NCBI RefSeq assembly: GCF_001685395.1
Contig: NZ_CP014167.1
Coordinates: forward strand, 3,734,501-3,798,500
Origin: Paenibacillus yonginensis
Lineage (GTDB): Bacteria > Bacillota > Bacilli > Paenibacillales > Paenibacillaceae
Direction: 5' to 3'
Length of the DNA: 64,000 nt
The notes beneath the pieces are model-generated. The model saw nothing but the letters and a program-made list of their open reading frames with translations. It searched no databases and was not told the DNA's origin. Position 1 is the first letter of the stretch, and the number at the start of each line of letters is the position of its first letter. Below, piece by piece: positions 1-9,746 of this stretch. The position numbers were made by a program, and so were the translations under genes.

Positions 1-647
1 TTGTTCTCGCCGTTAACGTTCCGCATAATCCCCGGCACATCGGTAACAACGATCATCTGCTTGACGCCGAGCTGGGACGCCACAGCTCCTGCGGCCGTAT
101 CGGCATTGATGTTCAGGCGCTGACCTGCTTTGGTGACGCCAAGCGGCGCCACAACGGGCATATACCCTAGTTCCAGCACACCCTTCAGAATTCCTGCCTC
201 CACCGTGGTCACTTCGCCTACAAGACCTACCTCATGGCTTTGGGCCACCGGTTTGGCCAGCAGCAGCGAACCGTCGCTGCCGGATAAACCAATCGCCTTG
301 CCGCCTGCCGACTGGATGCGGCGGACAATGAGCTTGTTGATGGTACCGGCCAGCACCATTTCAACAACATCCAGCACTTCTTCTGTTGTATAACGCAGCC
401 CGTTCACAAACCTCGTTTCGATGCCAAGCTTGGACAAATTGTCCGAGATGGCAGGTCCCCCGCCGTGTACGATAACGGGCTCGAAGCCTTGTCGCTGCAG
501 GGTCCCCAGCTCCTCGAAGAAACTTTCCGGCAGCGCCGCCAGCGTGCTGCCTCCACATTTCATGACGAACATGCCCTTTGGCGAAGCGCTGCCGCTCCCC
601 GTCTGCTGGTTGGTTTGTACGGCCTGACCGGACGATGTTAGGCTCAT
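1..647 (-). CDS. argB: Acetylglutamate kinase, 3' end beyond the left edge
   Basis: Phosphorylates N-acetyl-L-glutamate with ATP, the second step of the acetylated arginine pathway in the cytoplasm. The visible 215 codons are read back from ATG at 647. They show the amino-acid-kinase start MKCGGST, the HGGGP substrate/phosphate loop, and the later segments NINADTAA and VTDVPGIM typical of ArgB. The start at 647 has a GAGAGGGG ribosome site about ten bases upstream. It gives some 25 extra N-terminal residues (Ser/Gln/Gly-rich) before the kinase fold compared with the usual protein, so an internal ATG at residue 26 is an alternative. It lies 84 bases behind argJ in a likely argCJB operon. The C-terminus is outside the window. 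Confidence 0.95.
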   Translation of the reverse strand, partial: MSLTSSGQAVQTNQQTGSGSASPKGMFVMKCGGSTLAALPESFFEELGTLQRQGFEPVIVHGGGPAISDNLSKLGIETRFVNGLRYTTEEVLDVVEMVLAGTINKLIVRRIQSAGGKAIGLSGSDGSLLLAKPVAQSHEVGLVGEVTTVEAGILKGVLELGYMPVVAPLGVTKAGQRLNINADTAAGAVASQLGVKQMIVVTDVPGIMRNVNGEN

Positions 648-731
648 CCTCTTGTTCCCCTCTCTCTTGGACCCTGTCTCTGCCTCGGCATAGACACGGG
701 AAGCTAATCTAATCTGTAGTTTATAAAAGAA

Positions 732-1961
732 TCAAGTCCGATAAGCGGCGTTAATCCGCACGTAGTCATAGGTTAAATCGCAGCCCCAGGCCGTTGCCGA
801 TCCAGCGCCGCCATGCAGGTTCACGAAAATCTGCACCGTGTCGCCTTTCAAATACTCCAGCGCCGCTTCCTCGTCGAAGGCAACCGGCTTGGAGCCTTCC
901 AGCACAAGGATCGGCCCGAGCTTGATGTCAACGTTCGATGGATCAATCGGCTCTCCGGCACGTCCGGCGGCTGCGATGATCCGTCCCCAGTTGGCATCGG
1001 CGCCGAAGACAGCCGATTTCACAAGGCTTGAGCCAACAATTGTTTTGGCGATGGCTCCAGCCGATGTATCGCTGTTGCCTCCTTCCACCTGCACTTCGAT
1101 CAAATGTGAAGCCCCCTCGCCGTCACGGGCGATCTGCTTCGCCAGCGATTCGTTGACATAACGGAAGGCCTCGGCAAAAGCTTCCCACTGCGGGTGGGCT
1201 GGAGATAACGGCTCATTTCCCGCCAGACCGCTGGCCATAACGAGCAGCATGTCATTGGTGCTGGTGTCGCCGTCTACCGTAATCATATTGAAGGTGACGT
1301 TCGTAGTATCGACTAGAAGGCTCTGCAGCACTTCAGGTTCAACGGCTGCGTCAGTTGTCACGAACGCAAGCATGGTCGCCATATTCGGGTGAATCATTCC
1401 CGAGCCTTTGCAGGCGCCGCCAATGGTTACCTCGTGCCCGTCAATCGTCAGTTTGACGCAGGCAGTCTTTTTCACCAGGTCTGTCGTCAGGATCGCCTGG
1501 CTGAACTGCTCCGCACCATCCGTACCATAAGCGGCCGCAGCCGGCAGCTTCGAAATGCCGCCGATGACCTTCTCCATGGGGAGATTTTCCCCGATGACCC
1601 CGGTTGAAGCGACGGCAACGTCGCCTTCCTCCAAACCAAACACGGAGGCTGCCTCCGCCCGCATCGCGAAAGCATCCTCTTCGCCCTGCTTGCCCGTGCA
1701 GGCATTGGCGTTGCCGCTGTTGACGACCACCGCGCGCAGGCGGCGGTCTTTCAGACTGTCCCGTGTCACCAGCAGCGGAGCTGCCTGGAACACGTTGGTG
1801 GTATATACCGCAGCGGCGACTGCTGGCACTTCGCAGAGAATGACGCCGAGATCGTTGCGGTCGGTTTTTTTCAAACCGCAGTGCAGTCCGCCTGCCTGAA
1901 ATCCTAACGGAGAAGTGACGGAGCCGTCCTCCACCACACTCCAATGCTCAATTGTTCTCAT
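732..1961 (-). CDS. argJ: Bifunctional glutamate N-acetyltransferase / ornithine acetyltransferase
   Basis: Recycles the acetyl group from N-acetylornithine onto glutamate, and in the bifunctional form also makes N-acetylglutamate from acetyl-CoA. At 409 residues it has normal ArgJ length. The self-processing motif is present as KGSGMIHPNMATML around residues 185-198; cleavage is expected between Ala195 and Thr196, with the new N-terminal Thr as nucleophile. The oxyanion-hole segment STGVIGE (about 119-125) is also present. The start ATG has a good GAGAGGGAGAG ribosome site. It sits 21 bases behind argC and ahead of argB, the usual arginine operon order. Whether it is truly bifunctional cannot be told from sequence. 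Confidence 0.97.
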   Translation of the reverse strand: MRTIEHWSVVEDGSVTSPLGFQAGGLHCGLKKTDRNDLGVILCEVPAVAAAVYTTNVFQAAPLLVTRDSLKDRRLRAVVVNSGNANACTGKQGEEDAFAMRAEAASVFGLEEGDVAVASTGVIGENLPMEKVIGGISKLPAAAAYGTDGAEQFSQAILTTDLVKKTACVKLTIDGHEVTIGGACKGSGMIHPNMATMLAFVTTDAAVEPEVLQSLLVDTTNVTFNMITVDGDTSTNDMLLVMASGLAGNEPLSPAHPQWEAFAEAFRYVNESLAKQIARDGEGASHLIEVQVEGGNSDTSAGAIAKTIVGSSLVKSAVFGADANWGRIIAAAGRAGEPIDPSNVDIKLGPILVLEGSKPVAFDEEAALEYLKGDTVQIFVNLHGGAGSATAWGCDLTYDYVRINAAYRT

Positions 1962-1982
1962 GATTCTCTCCCTCTCGAAGCC

Positions 1983-3038
1983 TTACGGATATACGGGACT
2001 CAGCTGCAGCCCGGTCGTCTCCTCCCAGCCCATCATCAGATTCAAATTCTGGATCGCCTGACCTGCCGCACCTTTGACGACATTATCAATGACCGAAACG
2101 ATCGTCAGCCTGCCCGTTCGGGCATCGGCGGCAAAGCCGATATCGCAATAATTGGAGCCAAAAACCTCTTTCGTCGCCGGAAACTTCCCTGGCTCCCGCA
2201 CACGGACAAAAGGCCGGCCTTCATAATAATGCCTGTATAAATCAACCAGCTCCTGCTCGGACCGGCTGCCCGTCAGCTTGGCATACATCGTGCTCATGAT
2301 GCCCCTCGTCATCGGAACGAGATGCGTCGTAAAAGTAACGGTAACCGGACTGCCTGACGCAATCGACAAGGCCTGCTCGATCTCCGGAATATGCTGGTGT
2401 TTGTTCACCTTGTATACTTTCATGTTCTCGTTGATCTCCGCATAATGCGTCATCAGGCTGGTGCCGCGCCCCGCTCCGGAAACGCCGGACTTGGCATCAA
2501 TAATGATGCTGCCGGGATCAATCCAGCCTTCCTTCACCGCCGGAAGAAGTCCCAGCAGCGTTGCAGTCGGGTAACATCCCGGATTGGAGACAAAATCGAG
2601 GCCCTTCACCTGAGCGCCGTTCTCCTCGCATAAACCGTATACCGCCTGCTCCAGCAGGCCCGCTGGAGGGGCATCGTGTTTGTACCACTCCTCGTAAACA
2701 GCCCCGTCTTTGATCCGGAAATCGCCGGATAAATCAATGACTTTCAAGCCCTCTGCCAGAAGCTGCGGCACCAGCTTGCCGCTGACGCCGGAAGGCGTTG
2801 CCGTAAACACCACGTCCGCTTTGGACTTGATCAGCGCCGGATCAACGCCGTCCAGCCGCTGCACCAGAAGCTCGGACAGATGCGGGAATCCTTCGGTAAT
2901 CGATTCGCCCGCATTCGAAGACGAAATGACCGAGGTAATCTCAACGTTTGGATGATTCAGCAAAAAACGAATCAGTTCCACCCCTCCATACCCGGTGGAA
3001 CCGACAATGGCCACTTTCACTTGGTTTGACTCTGACAA
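1983..3038 (-). CDS. argC: N-acetyl-gamma-glutamyl-phosphate reductase
   Basis: NADPH-dependent reduction of N-acetylglutamyl phosphate to the semialdehyde, third step of arginine synthesis. The 351-residue protein opens with the Rossmann motif VGSTGYGG (residues 12-19) and carries the catalytic cysteine in SNPGCYPTA (Cys155). It appears to start with TTG at 3038, preceded by GGGGGAG four bases upstream; no ATG fits the start of the family. It is the first gene of the argCJB operon, and an AT-rich promoter with ARG-box-like inverted repeats lies just upstream. Confidence 0.96.
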   Translation of the reverse strand: MSESNQVKVAIVGSTGYGGVELIRFLLNHPNVEITSVISSSNAGESITEGFPHLSELLVQRLDGVDPALIKSKADVVFTATPSGVSGKLVPQLLAEGLKVIDLSGDFRIKDGAVYEEWYKHDAPPAGLLEQAVYGLCEENGAQVKGLDFVSNPGCYPTATLLGLLPAVKEGWIDPGSIIIDAKSGVSGAGRGTSLMTHYAEINENMKVYKVNKHQHIPEIEQALSIASGSPVTVTFTTHLVPMTRGIMSTMYAKLTGSRSEQELVDLYRHYYEGRPFVRVREPGKFPATKEVFGSNYCDIGFAADARTGRLTIVSVIDNVVKGAAGQAIQNLNLMMGWEETTGLQLSPVYP

Positions 3039-3085
3039 TCTTCTCCCCCGCTTCCCTGCTTCTAACTGTGTTGGACTTCGTTAGC

Positions 3086-3135
3086 CGTTATTAATTATTC
3101 ATAGCCGATAATATTTATGAATTATTATACATTCA
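3086..3135 (-). promoter_or_regulatory. argC promoter with ARG-box-like palindromes
   Basis: A TATAAT -10 hexamer lies at 3124-3129, embedded in an 18-base inverted repeat (3118-3135) with TGAAT/ATTCA arms. A second TGAAT-type half-palindrome follows at about 3086-3103. AhrC/ArgR operators in Firmicutes and enterobacteria use TGAAT arms, but the spacing here (8 bases in the first box) is not canonical, so regulation by an arginine repressor is an inference from position and arm sequence. No T-box leader is seen. Confidence 0.4.
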
Positions 3136-3206
3136 AGGTTATATAAATACAATGCTTTAAGCGTAATTTAATAGGCTGACCAAATGAGCTGTCCTTTATA
3201 CCTAAA

Positions 3207-3251
3207 CCAAAAAGCCCTCACGCCGAAGGGGATCCCCTAAGCGCGAGGGCT
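3207..3251 (-). terminator. Terminator after the YitT-type gene
   Basis: An 11-base stem (AGCCCTCGCGC with one mismatch to its partner) encloses an inner GGGGATCCCC palindrome and is followed on the minus strand by a T-run. It lies about 80 bases beyond the stop codon at 3329. Confidence 0.85.
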
Positions 3252-3328
3252 TGGATATTTTACTCGGATTAAGTTAGGTTGGAGCCGTCCCTTCCGTCAT
3301 CCCGGCATTCATGGTTGAAGCCCTATTG

Positions 3329-4216
3329 TCAGGCCTGACGCTTAAAACCCTCCCCGAGCACCTCATGGGCATTGCTGATAATGACAAAGGCGTTCGGGTC
3401 AATGGCCTGGACCGTTGTTTTTAAGCGGGTCACTTCGCTCTGGTTCACGACCACCATTAAGACGGTCCGGTTGTCGCCGGTGTATCCGCCATGAGCATCC
3501 AGCTTGGTCAGACCGCGGTCCATGTGTACAAGAATAGCTTCGGACAGCTCATCGGTTTTGTCGGCGATAATATAAGCCACCTTGGTAAAGTTAAAGCCGA
3601 GCTCGACGGCGTCTATGATTTTGGCAGTGATGTAGAGCCCGATGAGGGCGTACAGCGCTTTTTCCCAGCTCAGCAAAAATCCCGCAACCGTGATGACCGT
3701 TCCGTCCATCAGGGCCACGCAGGTGGCCAGATTCAGGCCGCTGTACTTCTGGACAATCTGGGCCAATGTAGACAAGCCTCCTGTAGAACCGCGCCCGCGA
3801 AACACGATGCCAAGTCCCAAACCAACGCCGATGCCTCCATACAGGGAAGCCAGCAGCGGGTCGGTCGTCGGCGCAGTCCAATGCTGCGTAAATAACACAA
3901 ACAGCGGCAGCAGAATCGTGCCAAGCAGCGAACGAATGGAATATTCGCGGCCCAGCAGCCACCAGCCGGCCAGGAACAACGGGATATTGAGCGCCCACTG
4001 GACATAAGCCGGGTTAATCCCCAGCGTATAGTTCAAGATAACGGAAATTCCCGACACACCGCCCGAAGCGATATGCGCAGGAAGCAAAAACAAATTAAAC
4101 GCCAAAGACGTAATAAACGAACCGATGATGATCATCACCGTATCGACAGCATGGCGGCCCGGTCCTTCTACGGGGATCCATTCGTTGATCCGGCGTTTGC
4201 GGCCTTTAGGCGGCAT
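3329..4216 (-). CDS. YitT-family membrane protein (DUF161/DUF2179)
   Basis: A 295-residue integral membrane protein. After a basic N-terminal tail (residues 1-20) come five to six hydrophobic segments between about 25 and 200, with the family signature LPAHIASGGVSGISV near residue 45. A soluble C-terminal DUF2179 domain (about 215-290, starting with FTKVAYIIAD) resembles a small ligand-binding domain. The transported substrate of the family is unknown. The ribosome site AGAGGAGTG precedes the ATG by eight bases. It is separated from argC by its own terminator and from prfB by about 210 bases, so it is probably transcribed alone. Confidence 0.88.
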   Translation of the reverse strand: MPPKGRKRRINEWIPVEGPGRHAVDTVMIIIGSFITSLAFNLFLLPAHIASGGVSGISVILNYTLGINPAYVQWALNIPLFLAGWWLLGREYSIRSLLGTILLPLFVLFTQHWTAPTTDPLLASLYGGIGVGLGLGIVFRGRGSTGGLSTLAQIVQKYSGLNLATCVALMDGTVITVAGFLLSWEKALYALIGLYITAKIIDAVELGFNFTKVAYIIADKTDELSEAILVHMDRGLTKLDAHGGYTGDNRTVLMVVVNQSEVTRLKTTVQAIDPNAFVIISNAHEVLGEGFKRQA

Positions 4217-4429
4217 GGAAACTTCACTCCTCTAAAGCGGTTAAGCTCTCTTCTTCATAAAAACACCCCACAAAGCTTCCTCCAAGAGAAGCCGGTGTAA
4301 CCGGACACTCCCGTAGGAACCCTTGCGGGGGAATAGGATGGGACACTGTTCATAACCTGTTCATCAAAAAGGTTCACGCACCGTACTTGAAAAATCAGTA
4401 ACGGTATCTTCGATCTTCTGTCTTCTGTC

Positions 4430-5543
4430 TTATTTCGGCTCGACCTTAATCTGGCTGCGCAAATAGCCATCAATAAACGGATCCAGATCGCCGTCCATTA
4501 CCGCGCCTACGTTGCCGGTCTCTACGCTGGTCCGGTGATCCTTGACCATGCTGTAAGGATGGAATACGTAAGAACGGATCTGGCTGCCCCAGGCAATGTC
4601 GGACTGCTCGCCGCGGATTTCGGCCAGTTCCTTCTGCTGCTCTTCAATCTTGCGTTCATAGAGCTTGGAACGGAGCATCGTCATCGCGCGTTCGCGGTTT
4701 TTGATCTGGGAGCGTTCGTTCTGACACGTTACGACGATCCCGGTCGGAAGGTGCGTAATCCGCACGGCCGAGTCGGTCGTATTGATATGCTGACCGCCGG
4801 CGCCGCTGGCGCGGTACGTATCAATTTTTAAGTCCTCGGTACGGATATCAATTTCGACATCATCGGAAATTTCCGGCACTACATCGCAGGATACAAACGA
4901 AGTGTGGCGTCTGCCCGACGAGTCAAAAGGCGAGATGCGGACGAGCCGGTGTACGCCTTTTTCCGCCTTCAGGTAGCCATAGGCATTGTAGCCTTTGATC
5001 AGCAGCGTCACACTTTTGATGCCGGCTTCGTCGCCAGGCAGGAAGTCCAGCGTCTCCACCTTGAAGCCGCGTTTCTCGGCCCAGCGGGTGTACATCCGCA
5101 GCAGCATCGAACCCCAGTCCTGGGATTCCGTACCGCCCGCACCCGGGTGGAGCTCGAGAATCGCGTTCATTTTATCGTAAGGCTGATTCAGCAGCAGCTG
5201 CAGCTCAAACGTGTTCAGCTTCTCAACCAACTCCTGCACGGAAGCCGCAATGTCCGCTTCCAGCGATTCGTCGCCTTCCTCTTCAGCCAGCTCGATCATA
5301 ACCGTAATATCGTCATACTCCTGCTGCAGGCGGGAATACTGATCCACAGACGATTTGACCGCATTCATCTCATTGATGACCTGCTGAGCCGCGTCATTGT
5401 CGTCCCAGAAATCGGGAGCGGCCATCTTCTCCTCGAAGTTGGCAATCATCTCTTGCTTGAGGTCTAAGTCAAAGAGACCCCCTAAGATTGGTTAGTTTCT
5501 TGCTCACTTCACGCAGATCCTGCTTAATGCTTACATCGATCAT
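4430..5543 (-). CDS. prfB: Peptide chain release factor 2, programmed +1 frameshift
   Basis: Terminates translation at UGA and UAA. The gene starts at ATG 5543 (MIDVSIKQ...) and reads 24 codons to an in-frame TGA at 5471-5469. Shifting +1 at CTT-TGA continues as DLDLKQEM into the main frame, which is then open to 4430. The SPF anticodon-like tripeptide (in [14 protein letters not shown]) identifies RF2 rather than RF1, and the GGQ catalytic loop is present ([19 protein letters not shown]). It follows secA by about 175 bases, an arrangement shared with Bacillus subtilis. A gene finder that ignores the shift would begin it wrongly at 5449. Confidence 0.97.
5468..5483 (-). promoter_or_regulatory. 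prfB programmed +1 frameshift signal
   Basis: The minus strand reads AGGGGG (5483-5478), TCT, CTT, TGA, C. This is the internal Shine-Dalgarno, slippery CUU codon and UGA-C context known for bacterial prfB autoregulation: low RF2 lets the ribosome shift instead of stopping. Confidence 0.95.
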
Positions 5544-5718
5544 TTTGATTCCTCACCTCAGGCAAAAGTATAGCCGCCGCCTCTTTCCACTGCTTCTGAA
5601 AAAGACGGGGCCTCATTAGTAAGATATATAAAACTGGAGCCGTCCGGAACCCTTCCGGATAAAAACGACGTTTCAAACGACACAGTATATTGAATGATCC
5701 TTACGAGCTCTACGAGTT

Positions 5719-8223
5719 TTACGCTTCCTGACCGTGGCAATGTTTGTATTTCTTGCCGCTACCGCATGGGCAGAGGTCGTTGCGTCCAACCGCTTCGCCG
5801 CGCTGTACCGGATGTTTCTCGGCCGGTTCGCCGTTCGTCGAAACCTTGTTCTCGTCCACAACCGCTTGACGCTCCTGGTTGGTTTCGATTTGGGCTTTCA
5901 TGATGTAAGTCGCAATTTCCTCCTGGATGGTTGCGATCATCTCATGGAACATTTCAAAGCCTTCAAACTGGTATTCACGAAGCGGATCGGTACCGCCGTA
6001 TGCCCGGAGATGGATACCTTGACGAAGCTGGTCCATCGCATCAATGTGATCCATCCATTTGCTGTCCACGGAGCGAAGCACGATAACCTTCTCGAATTCG
6101 CGGACCATTTCTTCGCCGATTTGCTGTTCGCGGGCATTATATTTTTGCAGCACTTTATCAAAAATATACTCGACCATTTCCTCTTTCTCTTTGCCCCAAA
6201 GCTCGTCTTTGGTCATTTCGCCGTCGAGCAGTTTGGCATTTACGTAGTCGGCTACTTCTTCAAGCTCCCAGTTCTCAGGGATGTCATCGCTGCAGTGTGC
6301 TTCCACAATACGTTCGACAACTGGCTTGATCATATCCAGCACGATTTCTTTGATGTTCTCGGACTCGAGCACTTCGCGGCGCTGTTTGTAGATAATTTCG
6401 CGCTGCTGGTTCATCACGTCGTCATACTGCAGGACGATCTTCCGAACGTCGAAGTTATTGCCTTCAACCCGTTTCTGAGCGGATTCGATCGCACGGGTAA
6501 TCATTTTCGATTCGATCGGTGAATCTTCATCAAAGCCCAGACGGTCCATCATGGCCAGCACGTTGTCAGCCCCAAAGCGCTTCATCAGCTCATCGCCCAT
6601 GGACAGATAGAACTGTGTGGAGCCCGGGTCGCCCTGACGGCCGGCACGGCCGCGCAGCTGGTTATCGATCCGGCGGGATTCGTGACGTTCCGTACCGATG
6701 ATGTGCAGACCGCCGACTTCTTCAACGCCTTCACCCAGCAAAATGTCGGTACCACGGCCCGCCATGTTGGTGGCGATCGTTACGGAACCGGCTTCGCCGG
6801 CATGAGAGATAATCTCCGCTTCTTCAGCGTGATATTTGGCATTCAGGACTTTATGCGGAACGCCTTTGCGTTTCAGCATTTCGGACAACAGCTCGGAATT
6901 CTCGATCGATACCGTACCGACCAATATCGGCTGATTGTTGGCATGGCGTTTAACGATTTCGTCCACAACAGCGCGGAACTTGCCCGCTTCTGTCTTGTAG
7001 ACCACATCCGGCATATCAACGCGGCGGTTCGGACGGTTCGTAGGCACTTGAAGCACCTCAAGACCATAAATCTTCTTGAATTCTTCTTCCTCCGTCTTCG
7101 CCGTACCGGTCATACCCGCCAGCTTGCGGTACATCCGGAAGTAGTTCTGGAACGTAATCGTTGCCAGCGTCATGCTTTCGTTCTGTACTTCAAGCTGTTC
7201 TTTCGCTTCGATCGCCTGGTGCAGGCCATCGCTGTAACGGCGGCCCTGCATAATGCGGCCTGTGAATTCGTCGACGATCAGGACTTCACCTTCCGATACG
7301 ACATAGTCCACGTCGCGGCGCATAATGGCGTTCGCTTTCAGCGCCTGCACGATATGGTGGTTCAGCGTAACGTGAGCGTGGTCGTACAGGTTGGAGATGC
7401 CGAAGGCTTTCTCCGCTTTCGCCACACCCGCTTCTGTCAGCGCCACCGATTTCACTTTAATATCTACCGTATAATCCTCTTCTTTAACGAGGCGTTTCAC
7501 GAAACGGTCCGCCGCATAATACAGCTCGGCCGATTTCTGCGCCTGACCGGAAATGATTAGCGGTGTACGCGCTTCGTCGATGAGGATGGAGTCCACTTCG
7601 TCAATAATACAAAAATACAGCGGACGCTGTACCATCTGTTCCTTGTAAAGCACCATATTGTCACGAAGATAGTCGAAACCAAATTCGTTGTTCGTTCCGT
7701 AAGTAACATCACATGCGTAAGCTGCCTGCTTATCCGCATGTTCCATGCCGTTCAGGTTAACGCCGACCGTCATGCCAAGGAAGTTGTAAATCTGGCCCAT
7801 TTCCGCGCTGTCGCGCTGCGCCAGGTAATCGTTGACCGTAACGACGTGAACGCCTTTGCCCAGGAGGGCATTCAAATAAACCGGCAGGGTACCGACCAGC
7901 GTCTTACCTTCACCGGTTTTCATTTCGGCGATTCTGCCTTCATGCAGCGCCATACCGCCGATCATCTGTACATCGTAGTGACGTTTGCCAAGCACACGTT
8001 TGGATGCTTCACGTACCGTTGCAAAAGCCTCCGGCAGCAAATCATCCAGTGTTTCTCCCTTATCCAGCCGTTCGCGGAATTCGACGGTTTTGGCTTTCAG
8101 CTGCTCATCCGTAAGCTCCACAAATTTCGGTTCTAATGTATTAATAAAGTCCACAGTCTTTGAAAGACGTTTGACATCACGTTCATTCATGTCGCCAAAA
8201 ATCTTCTTTACAAGTCCTAGCAT
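5719..8223 (-). CDS. secA: Preprotein translocase ATPase SecA
   Basis: The motor that drives unfolded preproteins through SecYEG. The 834-residue protein has the normal Firmicutes length. Walker A is MKTGEGKT (residues 101-108), the DEAD-type Walker B follows as [15 protein letters not shown] (about 205-220), and the second RecA domain carries [11 protein letters not shown] and the [11 protein letters not shown] arginine motif. The C-terminal zinc/SecB-binding tail [14 protein letters not shown] is intact. It has a GAAAGGGG ribosome site, and a weak -10 (TACAAT) lies about 60 bases upstream. It lies between hpf and prfB as in Bacillus. In this host it also has to export the flood of S-layer proteins encoded further along. 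Confidence 0.99.
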   Translation of the reverse strand: MLGLVKKIFGDMNERDVKRLSKTVDFINTLEPKFVELTDEQLKAKTVEFRERLDKGETLDDLLPEAFATVREASKRVLGKRHYDVQMIGGMALHEGRIAEMKTGEGKTLVGTLPVYLNALLGKGVHVVTVNDYLAQRDSAEMGQIYNFLGMTVGVNLNGMEHADKQAAYACDVTYGTNNEFGFDYLRDNMVLYKEQMVQRPLYFCIIDEVDSILIDEARTPLIISGQAQKSAELYYAADRFVKRLVKEEDYTVDIKVKSVALTEAGVAKAEKAFGISNLYDHAHVTLNHHIVQALKANAIMRRDVDYVVSEGEVLIVDEFTGRIMQGRRYSDGLHQAIEAKEQLEVQNESMTLATITFQNYFRMYRKLAGMTGTAKTEEEEFKKIYGLEVLQVPTNRPNRRVDMPDVVYKTEAGKFRAVVDEIVKRHANNQPILVGTVSIENSELLSEMLKRKGVPHKVLNAKYHAEEAEIISHAGEAGSVTIATNMAGRGTDILLGEGVEEVGGLHIIGTERHESRRIDNQLRGRAGRQGDPGSTQFYLSMGDELMKRFGADNVLAMMDRLGFDEDSPIESKMITRAIESAQKRVEGNNFDVRKIVLQYDDVMNQQREIIYKQRREVLESENIKEIVLDMIKPVVERIVEAHCSDDIPENWELEEVADYVNAKLLDGEMTKDELWGKEKEEMVEYIFDKVLQKYNAREQQIGEEMVREFEKVIVLRSVDSKWMDHIDAMDQLRQGIHLRAYGGTDPLREYQFEGFEMFHEMIATIQEEIATYIMKAQIETNQERQAVVDENKVSTNGEPAEKHPVQRGEAVGRNDLCPCGSGKKYKHCHGQEA

Positions 8224-8334
8224 GGTTTTCCCCTTTCACGCAAAACAGGTCGTTTGCCTAAATTGTAACAGTTTGTAAGACAGGCCGCAACACGGGTGTT
8301 AATGCCAAATTCTCGTTCTTCCTATATATACGAG

Positions 8335-8366
8335 TAAAGAGCCTTATTCGGGTGCGAACAAGGCTC
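8335..8366 (-). terminator. Terminator after hpf
   Basis: A 12-base stem (GAGCCTTGTTCG against CGAATAAGGCTC, loop CACC) with a short T-rich tail, 75 bases beyond the hpf stop and ahead of secA. Confidence 0.6.
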
Positions 8367-8439
8367 CATTTTCGACATTTTTGCTAAAAAAGTTTCATCA
8401 TATATTCACATATTCAGTTACAGGGTTATTAAGTTCAAA

Positions 8440-9003
8440 TTAATCCTGGGCAATTAACCCGTATCTGCCATCGTTCCGTTTGTAAACCACATTGACATCT
8501 CTCGAATCAATGTTGGAGAAGACGAAGAAATTGTGTCCGAGCAGATCCATCTGCAGGATGGCCTCTTCGACGTCCATCGGCTTCAGCGTGAAACGTTTGG
8601 TGCGGACAACCTCAAGACCGCTGTAGTCTTCGCTTTCATCCTCCGAAACGGCGAGCATAGGAGCATCCACCGGTTCCTCAACCACCAGGCCTTTAATGCC
8701 TTCCTGACGTCTGCGGTTCACCTTCGTTTTGTATTTGCGGATCTGACGTTCCAGCTTGTCCACGACGGCATCAATGGAGCCATACATATCGTCGCTCTTG
8801 TGCTCCGCCCGAAGCAGCATGCCCGGGAGCGGGATCGTAACCTCAACCGTGTGTACGCCTTTCGCAACGCTCAGCGTAGCTGTTCCATCAGAAGTGGGGG
8901 GTGCATCAAAGTATTTCTCTAGCCGGGTTAACTTCTTGCTCACGTAATCACGCAAAGCATCAGTTACTTCAATCTGTTGACCTCGAACACTTATATTTAG
9001 CAT
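8440..9003 (-). CDS. hpf: Ribosome hibernation promoting factor, long form
   Basis: Binds the 30S decoding region and dimerises 70S ribosomes into inactive 100S particles in stationary phase. Residues 1-105 are the RaiA/YfiA fold (starting MLNISVRGQQIEVTDALRDY). A charged linker follows, and the C-terminal dimerisation domain contains RTKRFTLKPMDVEEAILQM and HNFFVF. The start at 9003 was chosen because an exact AGGAGGAG site lies eight bases upstream and homology begins there. The frame stays open 74 codons further upstream, but that stretch spans the promoter and is not protein-like. At 187 residues it matches the long form found in Firmicutes. Confidence 0.96.
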   Translation of the reverse strand: MLNISVRGQQIEVTDALRDYVSKKLTRLEKYFDAPPTSDGTATLSVAKGVHTVEVTIPLPGMLLRAEHKSDDMYGSIDAVVDKLERQIRKYKTKVNRRRQEGIKGLVVEEPVDAPMLAVSEDESEDYSGLEVVRTKRFTLKPMDVEEAILQMDLLGHNFFVFSNIDSRDVNVVYKRNDGRYGLIAQD

Positions 9004-9027
9004 AAAGCACTCCTCCTTTGCCTCTAT

Positions 9028-9056
9028 ATTATACCACACTGTTAAGGCAGTGTAAA
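9028..9056 (-). promoter_or_regulatory. Sigma-A-type promoter of hpf
   Basis: TTTACA (9056-9051), a 17-base spacer and TATAAT (9033-9028) on the minus strand. The spacer holds the small inverted repeat CACTG...CAGTG. The start codon follows 25 bases downstream of the -10. Confidence 0.75.
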
Positions 9057-9172
9057 AACTTTGCAGAGGGTGGAGAAAGCGCTTTATATAGCGTGTACAC
9101 AAGGAATTCAGCGAGCAGCCCAGTGGGCAAACCGGAGGTGCACAAGGGGGTTCAAACGGATCGCGAAGCGGA

Positions 9173-9202
9173 CAAGAAAGAAAGACCCCATGGCTGGGGT
9201 CT
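9173..9202 (-). terminator. Terminator after the cold-shock gene
   Basis: A seven-base stem AGACCCC/GGGGTCT (9183-9202) followed on the minus strand by TTCTTTCTT, about 70 bases past the cold-shock stop codon. Confidence 0.7.
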
Positions 9203-9272
9203 GCTGCTACGCTAAGCGATTTCAATTGTTAACCATCAATACCGTATATGTAGGTCGGCCGGGCCGGGATGA

Positions 9273-9470
9273 TTATAATTTGATAACGTTAGCCGCTTGA
9301 GGTCCGCGTGCTCCTTCAACGATGTCGAATTCTACGTCTTGTCCTTCTTCGAGCGTCTTGAAGCCTTCTGCCTGAATTGCGGAGAAGTGTACGAATACGT
9401 CTCCACCTTCGGAAGTTTCGATGAAGCCATAACCCTTCTCAGCATTAAACCATTTAACTTTACCTTGCAT
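9273..9470 (-). CDS. Cold-shock protein, CspA/CspB family
   Basis: A 65-residue single OB-fold RNA chaperone that melts mRNA structure. The RNP1 motif KGYGFI (12-17) and RNP2 motif VFVHF are both intact. The protein is encoded behind a strong promoter and a leader of about 45 bases. It stands alone between the glycosylation cluster and hpf. Which of the host's cold-shock paralogues it is cannot be told. Confidence 0.96.
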   Translation of the reverse strand: MQGKVKWFNAEKGYGFIETSEGGDVFVHFSAIQAEGFKTLEEGQDVEFDIVEGARGPQAANVIKL

Positions 9471-9520
9471 GCACTAACATTCCCTTCATTGTCAAATAAG
9501 TGAGTCAGTCCCACATTTCG

Positions 9521-9549
9521 AATATACCACCCGCTATCCCCTTCGTCAA
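9521..9549 (-). promoter_or_regulatory. Sigma-A-type promoter of the cold-shock gene
   Basis: TTGACG (9549-9544), a 17-base spacer and TATATT (9526-9521) on the minus strand, 51 bases ahead of the start codon. Confidence 0.75.
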
Positions 9550-9746
9550 TCGGGGTAAAAACAGTTAAATTGTTGGGAAATGTAGAAAACTGTCTTTTTC
9601 CTTGTCTTTTCGAAGGAGACGGCTGTTTTTCTGACGTAAACAAAATGGAGCCTGACAATTACTATTAACCACGGAAGGGATACGATGAAACCTCAGCGAA
9701 AAAATCTTCATTTTATTAAGAGCAAAGTGGAATAATTAGAACCTAA

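Noticed and set aside
3039..3206. T-box leader upstream of argC
   Set aside because: No T-box sequence or specifier loop; the region is short and holds a promoter with inverted repeats.
5734..8136. Several long plus-strand frames opposite secA
   Set aside because: They follow secA codon structure in antisense and have no start signals or recognisable proteins.
9004..9225. Upstream extension of hpf by 74 codons
   Set aside because: It crosses the hpf promoter and lacks a ribosome site; homology and AGGAGGAG place the start at 9003.
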